From: Betaproteobacteria bacterium HGW-Betaproteobacteria-2
GTDB taxonomy: Bacteria; Pseudomonadota; Gammaproteobacteria; Burkholderiales; Methylophilaceae
Assembly: GCA_002842255.1 (NCBI GenBank)
Contig: PHCM01000024.1
Location: 1 to 12,216, forward strand
Direction of reading: 5' to 3'
DNA length: 12,216 nucleotides
The position numbers were made by a program, and so were the translations under genes. Each line of letters begins with the position of its first letter. Positions within the stretch are counted from its first letter, which is position 1. Below, one piece after another: positions 1 to 6,798 of the stretch. The notes under the pieces are model-generated. The model ran no database searches. It was not told the DNA's origin and was given only the letters and a program-made list of their open reading frames with translations.

Positions 1-479
1 TCTGCCTTGATTTTTGAGATGTACTCCGGCGCAATGTCGTAACTGCTTTCGCTGCCCTGGCCTTCGAACAACTGCCCGTCGAGGATGCGCTGGCGCAAGC
101 TCTGAATTGTGGCGCCGGAAAGCGTCTCGCCGGCTAGCACCATTTTCAGGCCGTTATAGTCCGGCGGGTTGTGGCTGCCGGTGACCATGACGCCGCAGTT
201 CGTCCCCAGATGGTAGGCGGCGAAATAGACCATGGGCGTGGCCACCATGCCGAGGTTGATGACATGGATACCGGTCTTGCGGATGCCACGCGACAGGGCA
301 GCGGCGAGTTCGGGGCCGGAGAGCCGGCCGTCATAGCCGATGCAGATTTGCGTCTGGCGCCGCGTGGTGGCTTCCGAGCCCAGCGCCTGGCCGATGGCCT
401 CGACGATCTCGGGGGTGAGGGTCTTGCCGACGATGCCGCGGATGTCGTAGGCCTTGAAGATTTCTGCCGGAATTTGCAT
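1..479 (-). CDS. Phosphomannomutase/phosphoglucomutase (AlgC/ManB family), N-terminal part, cut by the window edge
   Basis: The family interconverts hexose 1-phosphates and 6-phosphates (mannose and/or glucose) for surface polysaccharide and nucleotide-sugar synthesis, in the cytoplasm. I read 159 codons from the ATG at 479-477. The protein begins MQIPAEIFKAYDIRGIVG, the classic N-terminus of alpha-D-phosphohexomutases. The phosphoserine loop TGSHNPPDYNG lies at residues 100-110, with Ser102 as the expected phosphorylated serine. An IGYDGRLSG segment sits near residue 48. The family is usually about 450-470 residues, so roughly the first third is present and the metal-binding and sugar-specificity loops lie outside. 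It is the last visible gene of the minus-strand unit. The upstream hydrolase ends 10 bp away, and its TAA stop runs into the AAGG ribosome-binding site, which suggests translational coupling. Substrate preference cannot be decided here. Confidence 0.93.
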   Translation of the reverse strand, partial: MQIPAEIFKAYDIRGIVGKTLTPEIVEAIGQALGSEATTRRQTQICIGYDGRLSGPELAAALSRGIRKTGIHVINLGMVATPMVYFAAYHLGTNCGVMVTGSHNPPDYNGLKMVLAGETLSGATIQSLRQRILDGQLFEGQGSESSYDIAPEYISKIKA

Positions 480-489
480 GGGTATTACC

Positions 490-1455
490 TTAAGTATTTT
501 GGTCAGTGTAAAGAAAACGTAATAATCGCTCAGCCAGCCAATCATTGGAACCTGTGCTGACAAAACCGGCATGGCCGCCATGCCGGGGGAAATCCAGGCT
601 GACCAGGCTTGAGACTTCGTCCTGCGAGGGCAGGCATTGCTCCGGCAGAAACGGGTCGTTGCGGGCATTGATCAGCAGCGTCGGTAGCCAGATGTCGCGC
701 AGATAAGGCCGACAGCTGGATTGCTGCCAGTAATCGTCCGCACCATGAAAGCCATGCAGCGGCGCGGTAAACAGGTTGTCGTAATCCCACAGGTTGTCGG
801 CCTGCTGTATGCGGCTGTAATCGAAATCCAGGCGATGCTTGCGAATCAGGTCCAGCGCCTTCGGTTGCAGGGTTTTCAGGAAGATTCGGCTATATAGGCG
901 GTTGAAGCCCAGCCCCAACACCTTGCCGGTCGCAGGCAGGTCGAGCGAGGTGGAAATCGCCGCTGCCTTGCTGATGAATTTGCCAGCCTGCATTTTTTGC
1001 TCACCCAGCCATTTCAGCAATACATTGCCACCGAGCGAAACGCCAACGGCGTAAATTTCGCCATGTTCCTGCCGGCGAAAGCGTTGCAGTATCCAGTCGA
1101 TTTCGGCCGAATCGCCGCAGTGATAACTACGCGGTTGCCGGTTGGCCTTGCCGCCGCAACCGCGGAAGTGCACCACCACGCCGCGCCAGTCTTTATTGCC
1201 TACTGCGGCCATGATGCGTTTGGCGTAATGCGACTGCGAACTGCCTTCCAGGCCATGAAACAGTACGACCAGCGGTTGGTCGGCTGTGACCGGTTTTTCC
1301 TGCTTCAGCCAGTCCAGTTCGATAAAGTCATCATCCGGCGTTAGCCAGACCTCGCGCCTGTAGCTGACTGCAGGCACGGGCATCCAGCTGGCGGGATAAA
1401 TGGTCTGTGCGTGTCGGCCCTGCAACCACCAGGGTGAGCGGTAACTGTCCTGCAC
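490..1455 (-). CDS. YheT-like alpha/beta hydrolase (UPF0017/AB-hydrolase family)
   Basis: A 321-residue cytoplasmic hydrolase of the YheT/UPF0017 family. The family has an esterase-like fold, but its physiological substrate in bacteria is not established. The N-terminal LQGRHAQTIYP motif is typical of the family. The oxyanion region is VLFHGLEGSS (about 64-73). The nucleophile elbow GVSLGGN gives Ser140. The likely acid is Asp267 in NARNDPF and the base His295 in RHGGHAGF, so the catalytic triad is complete. Length matches the family (about 320-340). The start is GTG at 1455-1453, because it directly follows an AAGG ribosome-binding site overlapping the iscX stop codon and the family N-terminus starts here. 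It lies 7 bp after iscX and 10 bp before the phosphohexomutase, inside one minus-strand operon. Confidence 0.92.
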   Translation of the reverse strand: MQDSYRSPWWLQGRHAQTIYPASWMPVPAVSYRREVWLTPDDDFIELDWLKQEKPVTADQPLVVLFHGLEGSSQSHYAKRIMAAVGNKDWRGVVVHFRGCGGKANRQPRSYHCGDSAEIDWILQRFRRQEHGEIYAVGVSLGGNVLLKWLGEQKMQAGKFISKAAAISTSLDLPATGKVLGLGFNRLYSRIFLKTLQPKALDLIRKHRLDFDYSRIQQADNLWDYDNLFTAPLHGFHGADDYWQQSSCRPYLRDIWLPTLLINARNDPFLPEQCLPSQDEVSSLVSLDFPRHGGHAGFVSTGSNDWLAERLLRFLYTDQNT

Positions 1456-1462
1456 TTAAACC

Positions 1463-1657
1463 TTATTCGGCTTCATCCATCCATGCCAGCTGAATCGCTT
1501 CCAGAATCTTCTCGCCGCACTTGTTCGGGTCGTCCTCAAAGCCTTCCAGCTCCTGTACCCATTCGAACAGGTCGGTGAAGCGGATGGTCTTCGGGTCGAT
1601 CTCCGGATACTTGTCGTATAGCGCTTCTGCGATGCGCTGGCTGTCAGTCCATTTCAT
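1463..1657 (-). CDS. iscX: IscX, iron-sulfur cluster assembly accessory protein
   Basis: A 64-residue acidic protein matching IscX (YfhJ). It begins [20 protein letters not shown] and ends [13 protein letters not shown], with the family's FTDLFEWV core near residues 27-34 and DDP near 42-44. IscX binds the cysteine desulfurase IscS and iron, and modulates Fe-S cluster assembly on IscU. In enterobacteria it is the last gene of the isc operon. Here no isc gene is nearby; it sits between an old-yellow-enzyme gene (25 bp upstream) and the YheT hydrolase (7 bp downstream). A clear AAGGA ribosome-binding site precedes the ATG. Length and sequence are close to full family length, so it is probably functional; the isc operon is expected elsewhere in the genome. 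Confidence 0.93.
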   Translation of the reverse strand: MKWTDSQRIAEALYDKYPEIDPKTIRFTDLFEWVQELEGFEDDPNKCGEKILEAIQLAWMDEAE

Positions 1658-1682
1658 TTTGCGTCCTTATTTAGTCAGATGA

Positions 1683-2747
1683 TTAAAGCTTGGCTCTTAC
1701 ATATTGCAGCGGCCATTTCACCTCAGCGCGCAACTCGCGGGCGGCACGTAGCGGCCAGTAAGGGTCGCGCAGCAACTCGCGCGCCAGCAGCACGGCGTCG
1801 GCCTGCCCGGTAGCGAGGATATGCTCGGCCTGGCTCGGCGACGTGATCATGCCGACCGCGCCGGTGGCGATGCCTGCCTGCTGGCGGATAGCGGTCGCGA
1901 ACGGCGTCTGGTAGCCGGGCCCGACCGGGATTTTGGCATCCAGAATCAGGCCGCCGCTGGAACAGTCGATCAGGTCGACGCCGATCTCCTTCATCCATTT
2001 CGCCAGTTGTACCGATTGTTCGATATCCCAGCCGCCTTCCACCCAGTCGGTGGCGGAGATACGCACGAACATGGGTTTGTCCTGCGGCCAGAAATCGCGC
2101 ATGGCACGTGCCAGGCGCAAGGCCAGACGGCAGCGGTTTTCCAGACTGCCGCCGTATTCGTCGTTACGCTGGTTGGATAGCGGCGACAGGAAAGAATTCA
2201 ATAGATAACCGTGGGCGCAGTGCAGTTCCAGCACCTCGAAGCCGGCTTCCAGCGCGCGGCGGGTAGAGGCCATGAATTGCTCGAAAATAACGTCGATCTC
2301 GGCCAGCGTCAGCGCGTGCGGTGTCGCATGCTGCGGGGTGACGGCGATAGCGGATGGGGCGACTGTCTGCCAGCCGCCCTGGGCGGGCGTCAGGTAGTGG
2401 CTGCCGTTCCACGGCGTATCGCAGGAAGCCTTGCGGCCGGCGTGGGCGATCTGGATGCCGGCGATGGAGCCTTGTTGTTTGATGAAATCGACGATGGGCT
2501 TCAGCGCGTCGCGTTGTGCGTCCGACCACAGGCCGAGACAGAGGGGCGTGATGCGGCCTTCCGGGCAGACGCCGGTGGCCTCGACAATCACCAGTGAGGC
2601 GCCGCCGACAGCGCGGCTGCCGTAGTTGACCAGATGCCAGTCGTTCGGCATGCCGTCGGTGGCTGAATACTGGCACATGGGCGAGACGAAGATGCGGTTC
2701 TTGAAGGTGGTTTCGCGGATTTTGAGCGGGCTGAATAACTTGGACAT
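1683..2747 (-). CDS. NADH:flavin oxidoreductase, YqjM/XenA-type old yellow enzyme
   Basis: A 354-residue FMN enzyme that should reduce electron-poor C=C bonds (enones, some nitro or xenobiotic compounds) with NAD(P)H; the native substrate is unknown. It is a single TIM barrel. Markers of the thermophilic-like (YqjM/XenA) class are Cys25 and Tyr27 in SPMCQYSA, which tune the flavin, and the substrate-anchoring pair His176/His179 in LELHCAHG. The LSPLSNQRNDEYGGSLENR signature (about 188-206), FVRIS with Arg229, and a C-terminal phosphate-binding stretch around DAVLLARELLRDP are also present. Length agrees with YqjM and XenA (about 340-365). It is the first gene of the minus-strand unit. The ATG has only a weak ribosome-binding site. 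A consensus TATAAT lies on the minus strand about 30 bp upstream (2778-2783), with no clear -35. Confidence 0.93.
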   Translation of the reverse strand: MSKLFSPLKIRETTFKNRIFVSPMCQYSATDGMPNDWHLVNYGSRAVGGASLVIVEATGVCPEGRITPLCLGLWSDAQRDALKPIVDFIKQQGSIAGIQIAHAGRKASCDTPWNGSHYLTPAQGGWQTVAPSAIAVTPQHATPHALTLAEIDVIFEQFMASTRRALEAGFEVLELHCAHGYLLNSFLSPLSNQRNDEYGGSLENRCRLALRLARAMRDFWPQDKPMFVRISATDWVEGGWDIEQSVQLAKWMKEIGVDLIDCSSGGLILDAKIPVGPGYQTPFATAIRQQAGIATGAVGMITSPSQAEHILATGQADAVLLARELLRDPYWPLRAARELRAEVKWPLQYVRAKL

Positions 2748-2777
2748 GGCATCGATCAGTAGAAATTTGGTCGATTG

Positions 2778-2783
2778 ATTATA
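2778..2783 (-). promoter_or_regulatory. Candidate -10 box (TATAAT) for the oxidoreductase-iscX-hydrolase-mutase unit
   Basis: A perfect TATAAT on the minus strand lies about 30 bp before the oxidoreductase start codon, so a transcript from it would have a leader of about 20-25 nt. No good -35 hexamer is found at 16-18 bp. A TTGCCC lies 23 bp upstream, too far. The assignment is an inference from position and consensus. Confidence 0.45.
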
Positions 2784-2810
2784 GCGCGGCTTGCAGCAGG
2801 CGGACGGGGC

Positions 2811-2854
2811 AAAAAAAGAGCCCTGTCAGGGATCATTGCAAATCACTGACAGGG
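2811..2854 (-). terminator. Rho-independent terminator on the minus strand, upstream of the oxidoreductase gene
   Basis: On the minus strand a perfect 9-bp stem, CCCTGTCAG (2854-2846) with CTGACAGGG (2829-2821), encloses a 16-nt loop. It is followed by CTC and seven T residues (2817-2811). This is a textbook intrinsic terminator in the minus direction only; the plus strand has no T run. No protein gene ends here in that direction. It therefore ends either an unannotated small RNA or a leader transcript of the downstream operon. Ten bases of the loop are complementary to an upstream segment at 2894-2903. Confidence 0.75.
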
Positions 2855-2918
2855 AGTCGGAGGAGAGTGTTGGGAGATCAGCACTTACAGTATTGATTTG
2901 CAAACTCTGTGCCAGATA

Positions 2919-2935
2919 ATTTTATGCAATAAAAT
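2919..2935. promoter_or_regulatory. 17-bp perfect palindrome ATTTTAT-GCA-ATAAAAT, candidate operator
   Basis: Seven-base arms flank a 3-bp centre in the divergent spacer between the oxidoreductase gene and glyA. Preceded by GATA, it loosely resembles a Fur box (12 of 19 positions by eye against GATAATGATAATCATTATC). The resemblance is helped by AT-richness, so the cognate regulator is unknown. It could equally contain a minus-strand -10 element. Confidence 0.35.
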
Positions 2936-2944
2936 CATTGCCTT

Positions 2945-3004
2945 GTGGTTATTTCGGCAGTGCTGAGGTGGTTGCTTATAACCAGTTGGCTGGCTATAAC
3001 CACC
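2945..3004. repeat. Inverted-repeat hairpin element in the glyA upstream region
   Basis: GGTGGTT (2967-2973) and AACCACC (2998-3004) form a 7-bp inverted repeat around an inner CCAG-TTGG-CTGG hairpin. An alternative partner for the right arm is GTGGTTAT at 2945-2952, which pairs with ATAACCAC at 2996-3003, so two mutually exclusive foldings are possible. There is no T run, so it is not an intrinsic terminator. Its role (operator pair or RNA structure) is unknown. Confidence 0.45.
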
Positions 3005-3068
3005 AGTTTCTGCTGCTGGTGCTGATGTGAATTCGAGACAGGATGTCTGCGCCCGGACCCATTGAACA

Positions 3069-3077
3069 TGATAAAAT
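3069..3077 (+). promoter_or_regulatory. Candidate extended -10 promoter of glyA (TGATAAAAT)
   Basis: TAAAAT at 3072-3077 is preceded by TGA, giving an extended -10 arrangement about 33 bp before the glyA ATG. No convincing -35 box is visible at 16-18 bp, which is compatible with an extended -10 promoter. A GGA about 10 nt before the ATG is the only ribosome-binding-site-like sequence. Confidence 0.4.
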
Positions 3078-3109
3078 CAAGTCATTTTTAAGCCTTTGGA
3101 TAATTACCG

Positions 3110-4357
3110 ATGTTTAGCAGAGCAAAAACCCTGAGCGTTGTCGATCCTGAACTGTGGCAACACGTCGAAAACGAGCGTCATCGTCAGGATGACCATATCG
3201 AACTGATCGCGTCTGAAAATTACACCAGCCCTGCAGTGATGGAAGCTCAGGGCTCGCAGCTGACCAACAAATATGCCGAAGGTTATCCGGGCAAGCGTTT
3301 CTATGGCGGCTGTGAATTTGTCGATCAGATCGAGCAGATCGCCATCGACCGCGTCAAGCGCCTGTTCGGTGCCGAATACGCCAACGTGCAGCCTCATTCC
3401 GGTTCGCAGGCCAATCAAGCCGTCTATTTCTCTATCCTGAAGCCGGGCGATACCGTCATGGGCATGAACCTCGGTCACGGCGGTCACCTGACCCACGGTT
3501 CTCCGGCCAACCTGTCCGGCAAGCTGTTCAACATCGTTGCCTACGGTCTCGACCAGAACGAAGAGATCGATTACGACGAAATGGAACGCATCGCCATCGA
3601 GTCCAAGCCCAAGCTCTTGATCGGCGGCGCCAGCGCCTATGCCTTGCGCTTCGACTGGGAGCGCATGGCGCAGATCGCCAAGCGCGTCGGTGCCTATTTC
3701 ATGGTCGATATGGCGCATTACTCCGGCCTCATCGCTGCCGGCGTTTATCCGAATCCGGTGCCGCATGCCGATTTCGTGACATCCACCACGCACAAGACTT
3801 TGCGCGGCCCTCGCGGCGGTATCATTCTGGCCAAGGCGGAATTTGAGAAGTCACTGAACTCCAGCGTCTTCCCTAGCCTGCAGGGCGGTCCGCTGATGCA
3901 TGTCATCGCCGGCAAGGCAGTGGCCTTCCTCGAAGCCTTCCAGCCAGAATTCAAGGTTTATCAGGAGCAGGTGTTGAAGAATGCGAAAGTGATGGCAGAA
4001 ACCCTGGCTTCCCGCGGCTTGCGCATCATTTCCGGCCGTACCGAATCGCATGTGTTCCTCGTTGACCTGCGTCCCAAGGGACTGACCGGCAAGGCAGCCG
4101 ATGCGCTGCTAGGTCAGGCGCACATTACCGTCAACAAGAACTCGATTCCCAACGATCCGGAAAGTCCGTTCGTCACTTCCGGTATCCGTATCGGTTCGCC
4201 TGCCATCACCACGCGCGGTTTCAGGGAAGAAGAAGCGAAGCAGGTCGCCAACCTGATTGCCGATATTCTGGATAATCCGGAGAACGAAGATGTCATCGCC
4301 GCCACCCGTGAAAAGGTGCGGGCATTGACCTCACGTTTCCCGGTCTACGGTCACTAG
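3110..4357 (+). CDS. glyA: Serine hydroxymethyltransferase
   Basis: This PLP enzyme interconverts serine plus tetrahydrofolate with glycine plus 5,10-methylene-tetrahydrofolate in the cytoplasm, and is the main one-carbon entry point. The 415 residues match the bacterial family length. Visible landmarks are [10 protein letters not shown] (31-40), the [15 protein letters not shown] substrate and folate region (53-67), and [10 protein letters not shown] (96-105). PLP contacts Asp200 and His203 lie in VDMAHYSGL, and the Schiff-base Lys229 is in [14 protein letters not shown]. The C-terminal [16 protein letters not shown] holds the carboxylate-binding arginine. It starts the plus-strand series; the next gene begins 15 bp after its TAG stop, suggesting co-transcription with the TfoX-C protein and nrdR. 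Confidence 0.98.
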   Translation: MFSRAKTLSVVDPELWQHVENERHRQDDHIELIASENYTSPAVMEAQGSQLTNKYAEGYPGKRFYGGCEFVDQIEQIAIDRVKRLFGAEYANVQPHSGSQANQAVYFSILKPGDTVMGMNLGHGGHLTHGSPANLSGKLFNIVAYGLDQNEEIDYDEMERIAIESKPKLLIGGASAYALRFDWERMAQIAKRVGAYFMVDMAHYSGLIAAGVYPNPVPHADFVTSTTHKTLRGPRGGIILAKAEFEKSLNSSVFPSLQGGPLMHVIAGKAVAFLEAFQPEFKVYQEQVLKNAKVMAETLASRGLRIISGRTESHVFLVDLRPKGLTGKAADALLGQAHITVNKNSIPNDPESPFVTSGIRIGSPAITTRGFREEEAKQVANLIADILDNPENEDVIAATREKVRALTSRFPVYGH

Positions 4358-4372
4358 GCTATTCGGAGCAGC

Positions 4373-4687
4373 ATGGGCTGTCCTGCCTGCGGTCTTGAAC
4401 ACGGTCTGCCAGAGGCGGATACACCGCTGGCGGATGTGCCAAATCTGGGCAAGGTCAGCGCAGGCTGGCTGCAACAGGCCGGTCTGCGTACCTTTGCCGA
4501 CCTGCAGGCGATGGGCGCGGTGCGCGCCTGGCTGTTGATTGAGGCACTCGGCATCAAGCCCAGCCTGAACCTGCTCTATGCGATGGAAGGTGCACTGCAT
4601 GGCAGTCACTGGCTGGAGGTCAAGCGCCAGCGCAAGACTGAATTACTGACGCAACTGGAAGCAAGCAGGGAGCAGGGTCTGATATGA
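4373..4687 (+). CDS. Stand-alone TfoX C-terminal domain protein with an N-terminal CxxC
   Basis: A 104-residue protein whose residues about 17-95 match the TfoX C-terminal domain (helix-hairpin-helix-like). The pattern [27 protein letters not shown] is split over about 22-52, followed by [10 protein letters not shown] near 68-77. In full TfoX/Sxy this domain follows an N-terminal domain and the protein promotes competence gene expression. The N-terminal domain is missing here, so a competence role should not be assumed. Before the domain is MGCPACG, a Cys3/Cys6 pair that could bind metal but is only one half of a four-cysteine site. GGAG precedes the ATG. It lies 15 bp after glyA, and its TGA overlaps the nrdR ATG by 4 bp (ATGA), so it is probably translationally coupled to nrdR. 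Confidence 0.85.
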   Translation: MGCPACGLEHGLPEADTPLADVPNLGKVSAGWLQQAGLRTFADLQAMGAVRAWLLIEALGIKPSLNLLYAMEGALHGSHWLEVKRQRKTELLTQLEASREQGLI

Positions 4688-5196
4688 AATGTCCATTTTG
4701 CGGTGCAGACGATACCCAGGTCATCGACTCACGGGTCAATGAAGAGGGTAATTCCATCCGCCGCCGCAGACGTTGCGCCAATTGCGACAAGCGCTTCACC
4801 ACCTACGAAACTGCCGAGCTGCACCTGCCGCAGGTCGTCAAACAGAACGGCAGCCGCGAGGAATTCAGCCGCGACAAGCTGCGCCTCTCTTTTACCCGCG
4901 CGCTACACAAGCGTCCGGTGCCGACTGAGTATGTAGACCGTGCCATCGAGCATATCGTGCAGAAGATACTGGGGCAGGGCGAGCGCGAGATCATGGCGCG
5001 TAGTCTGGGCGAGATTGTCATGCAGGAACTGCGGCTGATGGACAAGGTGGCTTATATCCGCTTCGCTTCGGTCTACCGCAGCTTCCAGGATGTCGACGAT
5101 TTCCATGACGTGATCCGCGATCTCGACAAGCGCGAGCAGGAAAACCACAAGGAAGCGCCGCAACGGCGCAGCACCGACAAGGCCAAAGCCGACTGA
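4684..5196 (+). CDS. nrdR: Transcriptional repressor NrdR
   Basis: NrdR represses ribonucleotide reductase operons by binding NrdR boxes and senses dATP/ATP through an ATP-cone. The N-terminal zinc ribbon has all four cysteines: Cys3 and Cys6 in MKCPFCG, Cys31 and Cys34 in RCANCDKRF. The conserved VIDSR and RRRRRC segments lie between. The ATP-cone spans about 49-139 ([16 protein letters not shown] to [13 protein letters not shown]). At 170 residues it is a little longer than the usual 150-160, with a charged hydrophilic C-terminal tail (about 150-170). No ribonucleotide reductase gene is in the window. Its ATG sits within the stop of the TfoX-C gene. Confidence 0.97.
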   Translation: MKCPFCGADDTQVIDSRVNEEGNSIRRRRRCANCDKRFTTYETAELHLPQVVKQNGSREEFSRDKLRLSFTRALHKRPVPTEYVDRAIEHIVQKILGQGEREIMARSLGEIVMQELRLMDKVAYIRFASVYRSFQDVDDFHDVIRDLDKREQENHKEAPQRRSTDKAKAD

Positions 5197-5223
5197 GTCC
5201 GGCACTGACTTTCAGCAGCCATC

Positions 5224-5601
5224 ATGAAAGCGATCAAAATCCTCAGCCTGATCTCCTTCATCCTGATCTTCATTATCTCCGTCATGTTCTTCGGCTGGTG
5301 GGCCATGAAAGACTATTTCGTCTTCGGCGATAGCCGCTTCGACCAGGTGCAATGGATCACCGCCCAGCCGAGCGATGACAAACCCTGCTATCGCGGCGAC
5401 ATGGCCTTTGACCTCAAACAGCGCGTCCTGTTGCGCGGCATGCCCCGCAATATCGCCACCATCTTGCTGGGAAGGCCGACCTGGGAAGACCACGGCCAGA
5501 TCGAATACGAACTTGGCTATTGCATTTGGCGTGAACATGGCCTCAGACTGTATTTCGACGACAACGACAGATTGATACGCAGCCGCATCGTCCAGCATTA
5601 G
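5224..5601 (+). CDS. Small membrane-anchored hypothetical protein, possibly BamE-like fold
   Basis: A 125-residue protein of unknown function. Residues about 6-28 are a strongly hydrophobic segment (ISFILIFIISVMFFGWW) that should anchor it in the inner membrane or act as an uncleaved signal. The rest is soluble and probably periplasmic. It contains MAFDLKQRVLLRGMPRNIATILLGRPT, then a beta-rich tail with LGYCIWREHGLRLYFDDNDRLIRSRIV. This arrangement (helix, helix, LLGxP, strand with LxLxFDxxxRL) is reminiscent of the BamE/SmpA-like fold, but that is an inference from pattern. There is no lipobox Cys. It begins 27 bp after nrdR with a weak ribosome-binding site; codon use resembles the neighbours, supporting a real gene. 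Confidence 0.75.
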   Translation: MKAIKILSLISFILIFIISVMFFGWWAMKDYFVFGDSRFDQVQWITAQPSDDKPCYRGDMAFDLKQRVLLRGMPRNIATILLGRPTWEDHGQIEYELGYCIWREHGLRLYFDDNDRLIRSRIVQH

Positions 5602-5691
5602 CCGCCCGGTGCCGGTGTATGCGGCAACCAACACCATAGACAAGATAACCGGCCATGCAGCTGCACATGGCTAGGCAAACCGAGACACGAG
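5602..5691 (+). other. Short spacer before ribD; no FMN riboswitch
   Basis: This 90-bp gap is too short for a full FMN riboswitch and shows none of its conserved blocks. A perfect 10-bp palindrome TGCAGCTGCA sits at 5656-5665, and GGTGT can pair with ACACC around 5614-5634 without a T run. The only ribosome-binding-site-like sequence for ribD is a weak CGAG just before its ATG. Confidence 0.5.
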
Positions 5692-6795
5692 ATGCTGAAC
5701 GAACACGATTATCACTACATGGAAGAAGCGCTGGCGCTGGCCGCACAGGGCTTGTACACCTGCATGCCAAACCCGCGCGTCGGTTGCGTCATCGTCAAGG
5801 ATAGCGTCATCGTCGGCCGCGGTGCACATCTGCGTACCGGCGAGCCGCATGCCGAAGTCCATGCCCTGCGCGAGGCAGGAGAGCAGGTCAGAGGTGCCGA
5901 CGTCTACGTGACGCTGGAACCCTGCAGCCATCATGGGCGCACGCCGCCCTGTGCCGATGCGCTGGTCGCAGCCGGTGTCAAACGCGTGTTCGTCGCCATG
6001 CAGGATCCCCACCTGAAAGTCGCTGGTAGCGGGCTGGAAAAGCTGCGCCAGCACGGCATTGAAGTCCATTGCGGCCTGTTCGAACACGAGGCGCAGGCAT
6101 TGAACCCCGGCTTCATTTCGCGCATGACGCGTGGCCTGCCGTTTGTGCGCTGCAAGGTCGCTGCCAGCCTCGACGGCCGTACTGCGCTGGCCAACGGCGT
6201 CAGTCAGTGGATCACCGGCGAGGAAGCGCGCGCCGACGTGCAGCACTGGCGCGCGCGCTCCTGCGCCATCCTCACCGGTATCGGCACCGTGCTTTATGAC
6301 AACCCGCAGATGAACGTGCGCCGGCCGGATCTGGTCGAGATCAAATCCGGCAAACAGCCGCTGCGCGTCGTCGTCGACAGTCGTCTGCACATCTCGCCGG
6401 ACGCGAAAATACTGGAGGGCGGCAATACGCTGGTGGCCTATGCTGTCGATGCCGAAAATAAAGCACAAGCCCTGCAGGCTGCTGGTGCAAAGCTGGTCAG
6501 CCTGCCGGATGCCGATGGCCGCGTAGACCTGCAGAAGCTGATGCAGCACCTCGCCTCGCTGGAGATCAACGAGGTGCTGGTGGAAGCCGGCGAGGGCATG
6601 AACGGCGCGTTACAGCAGGCCGACCTGATCGACGAATACCTGTTCTATTTTGCGCCGGTGCTGATGGGCAGCGCGGCGCGCGGCATGTTCGGCCTGCCGT
6701 CCATGACTGAGATGGCGCAGCGGGTCGAACTCGAGATTCTGGACATGGAAAAACTGGGCGCGGATATCCGCGTGCGGGCAAAACGCAGGCGCTAA
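5692..6795 (+). CDS. ribD: Bifunctional riboflavin biosynthesis protein RibD (deaminase/reductase)
   Basis: RibD deaminates 2,5-diamino-6-ribosylamino-4(3H)-pyrimidinone 5'-phosphate and then reduces the ribose to ribityl with NADPH, two consecutive steps of riboflavin synthesis. The N-terminal deaminase domain (about 1-145) has PNPRVGCVIV and the zinc ligands His53 in HAEVHAL with catalytic Glu55, and Cys78 and Cys87 in EPCSHHGRTPPC. The reductase domain (about 148-367) starts with FVRCKVAASLDGRTAL and includes SQWITG, DNPQMNVR, RVVVDSRLH and LVEAGEGMNGALQQADLIDE. At 367 residues both domains are full length. No other rib gene adjoins. A TatD-family gene follows after only 3 bp, so the two are very probably co-transcribed. 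Confidence 0.97.
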   Translation: MLNEHDYHYMEEALALAAQGLYTCMPNPRVGCVIVKDSVIVGRGAHLRTGEPHAEVHALREAGEQVRGADVYVTLEPCSHHGRTPPCADALVAAGVKRVFVAMQDPHLKVAGSGLEKLRQHGIEVHCGLFEHEAQALNPGFISRMTRGLPFVRCKVAASLDGRTALANGVSQWITGEEARADVQHWRARSCAILTGIGTVLYDNPQMNVRRPDLVEIKSGKQPLRVVVDSRLHISPDAKILEGGNTLVAYAVDAENKAQALQAAGAKLVSLPDADGRVDLQKLMQHLASLEINEVLVEAGEGMNGALQQADLIDEYLFYFAPVLMGSAARGMFGLPSMTEMAQRVELEILDMEKLGADIRVRAKRRR

Positions 6796-6798
6796 GCC

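Larger units (their letters stand above)
2811..2935 (-). ncRNA. Candidate leader attenuator or small RNA ending at the orphan terminator
   Basis: In minus-strand RNA the segment TTGCAAATCA (2903-2894) is exactly complementary to TGATTTGCAA (2845-2836) in the terminator loop. Past a 3-nt ATA bulge, CTG continues the pairing with the CAG that ends the 5' arm of the terminator stem. Pairing would therefore compete with, or form a pseudoknot against, the terminator. A promoter could lie near the ATAAAAT of the palindrome at 2919-2935, giving an RNA of roughly 100 nt; that start is speculative. No known riboswitch consensus was recognised. Confidence 0.35.

Noticed and set aside
171..560. A 129-codon plus-strand open frame opposite the phosphohexomutase start
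   Set aside because: It is antisense to the clear phosphomannomutase N-terminus and hydrolase end. Its translation is low-complexity Asp/Gly/Ala typical of a shadow.
2748..3109. A glycine riboswitch in front of glyA
   Set aside because: The tandem aptamer core sequences are not recognisable, and the likely glyA transcript starts only about 25 bp before the ATG.
3104..3793. A 229-codon open frame on the minus strand opposite glyA
   Set aside because: It is the antisense shadow of a fully conserved serine hydroxymethyltransferase, and no protein-family features are seen in it.
4373..4687. Calling the short TfoX-C protein a competence regulator
   Set aside because: The TfoX N-terminal domain is missing and no competence genes are nearby; only the C-terminal domain is supported.
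5671..6549. A long open frame (292 codons) on the minus strand opposite ribD
   Set aside because: It lies wholly antisense to ribD, which has both domains and all catalytic residues intact. Its translation has no recognisable family, and such frames are common opposite GC-rich genes.
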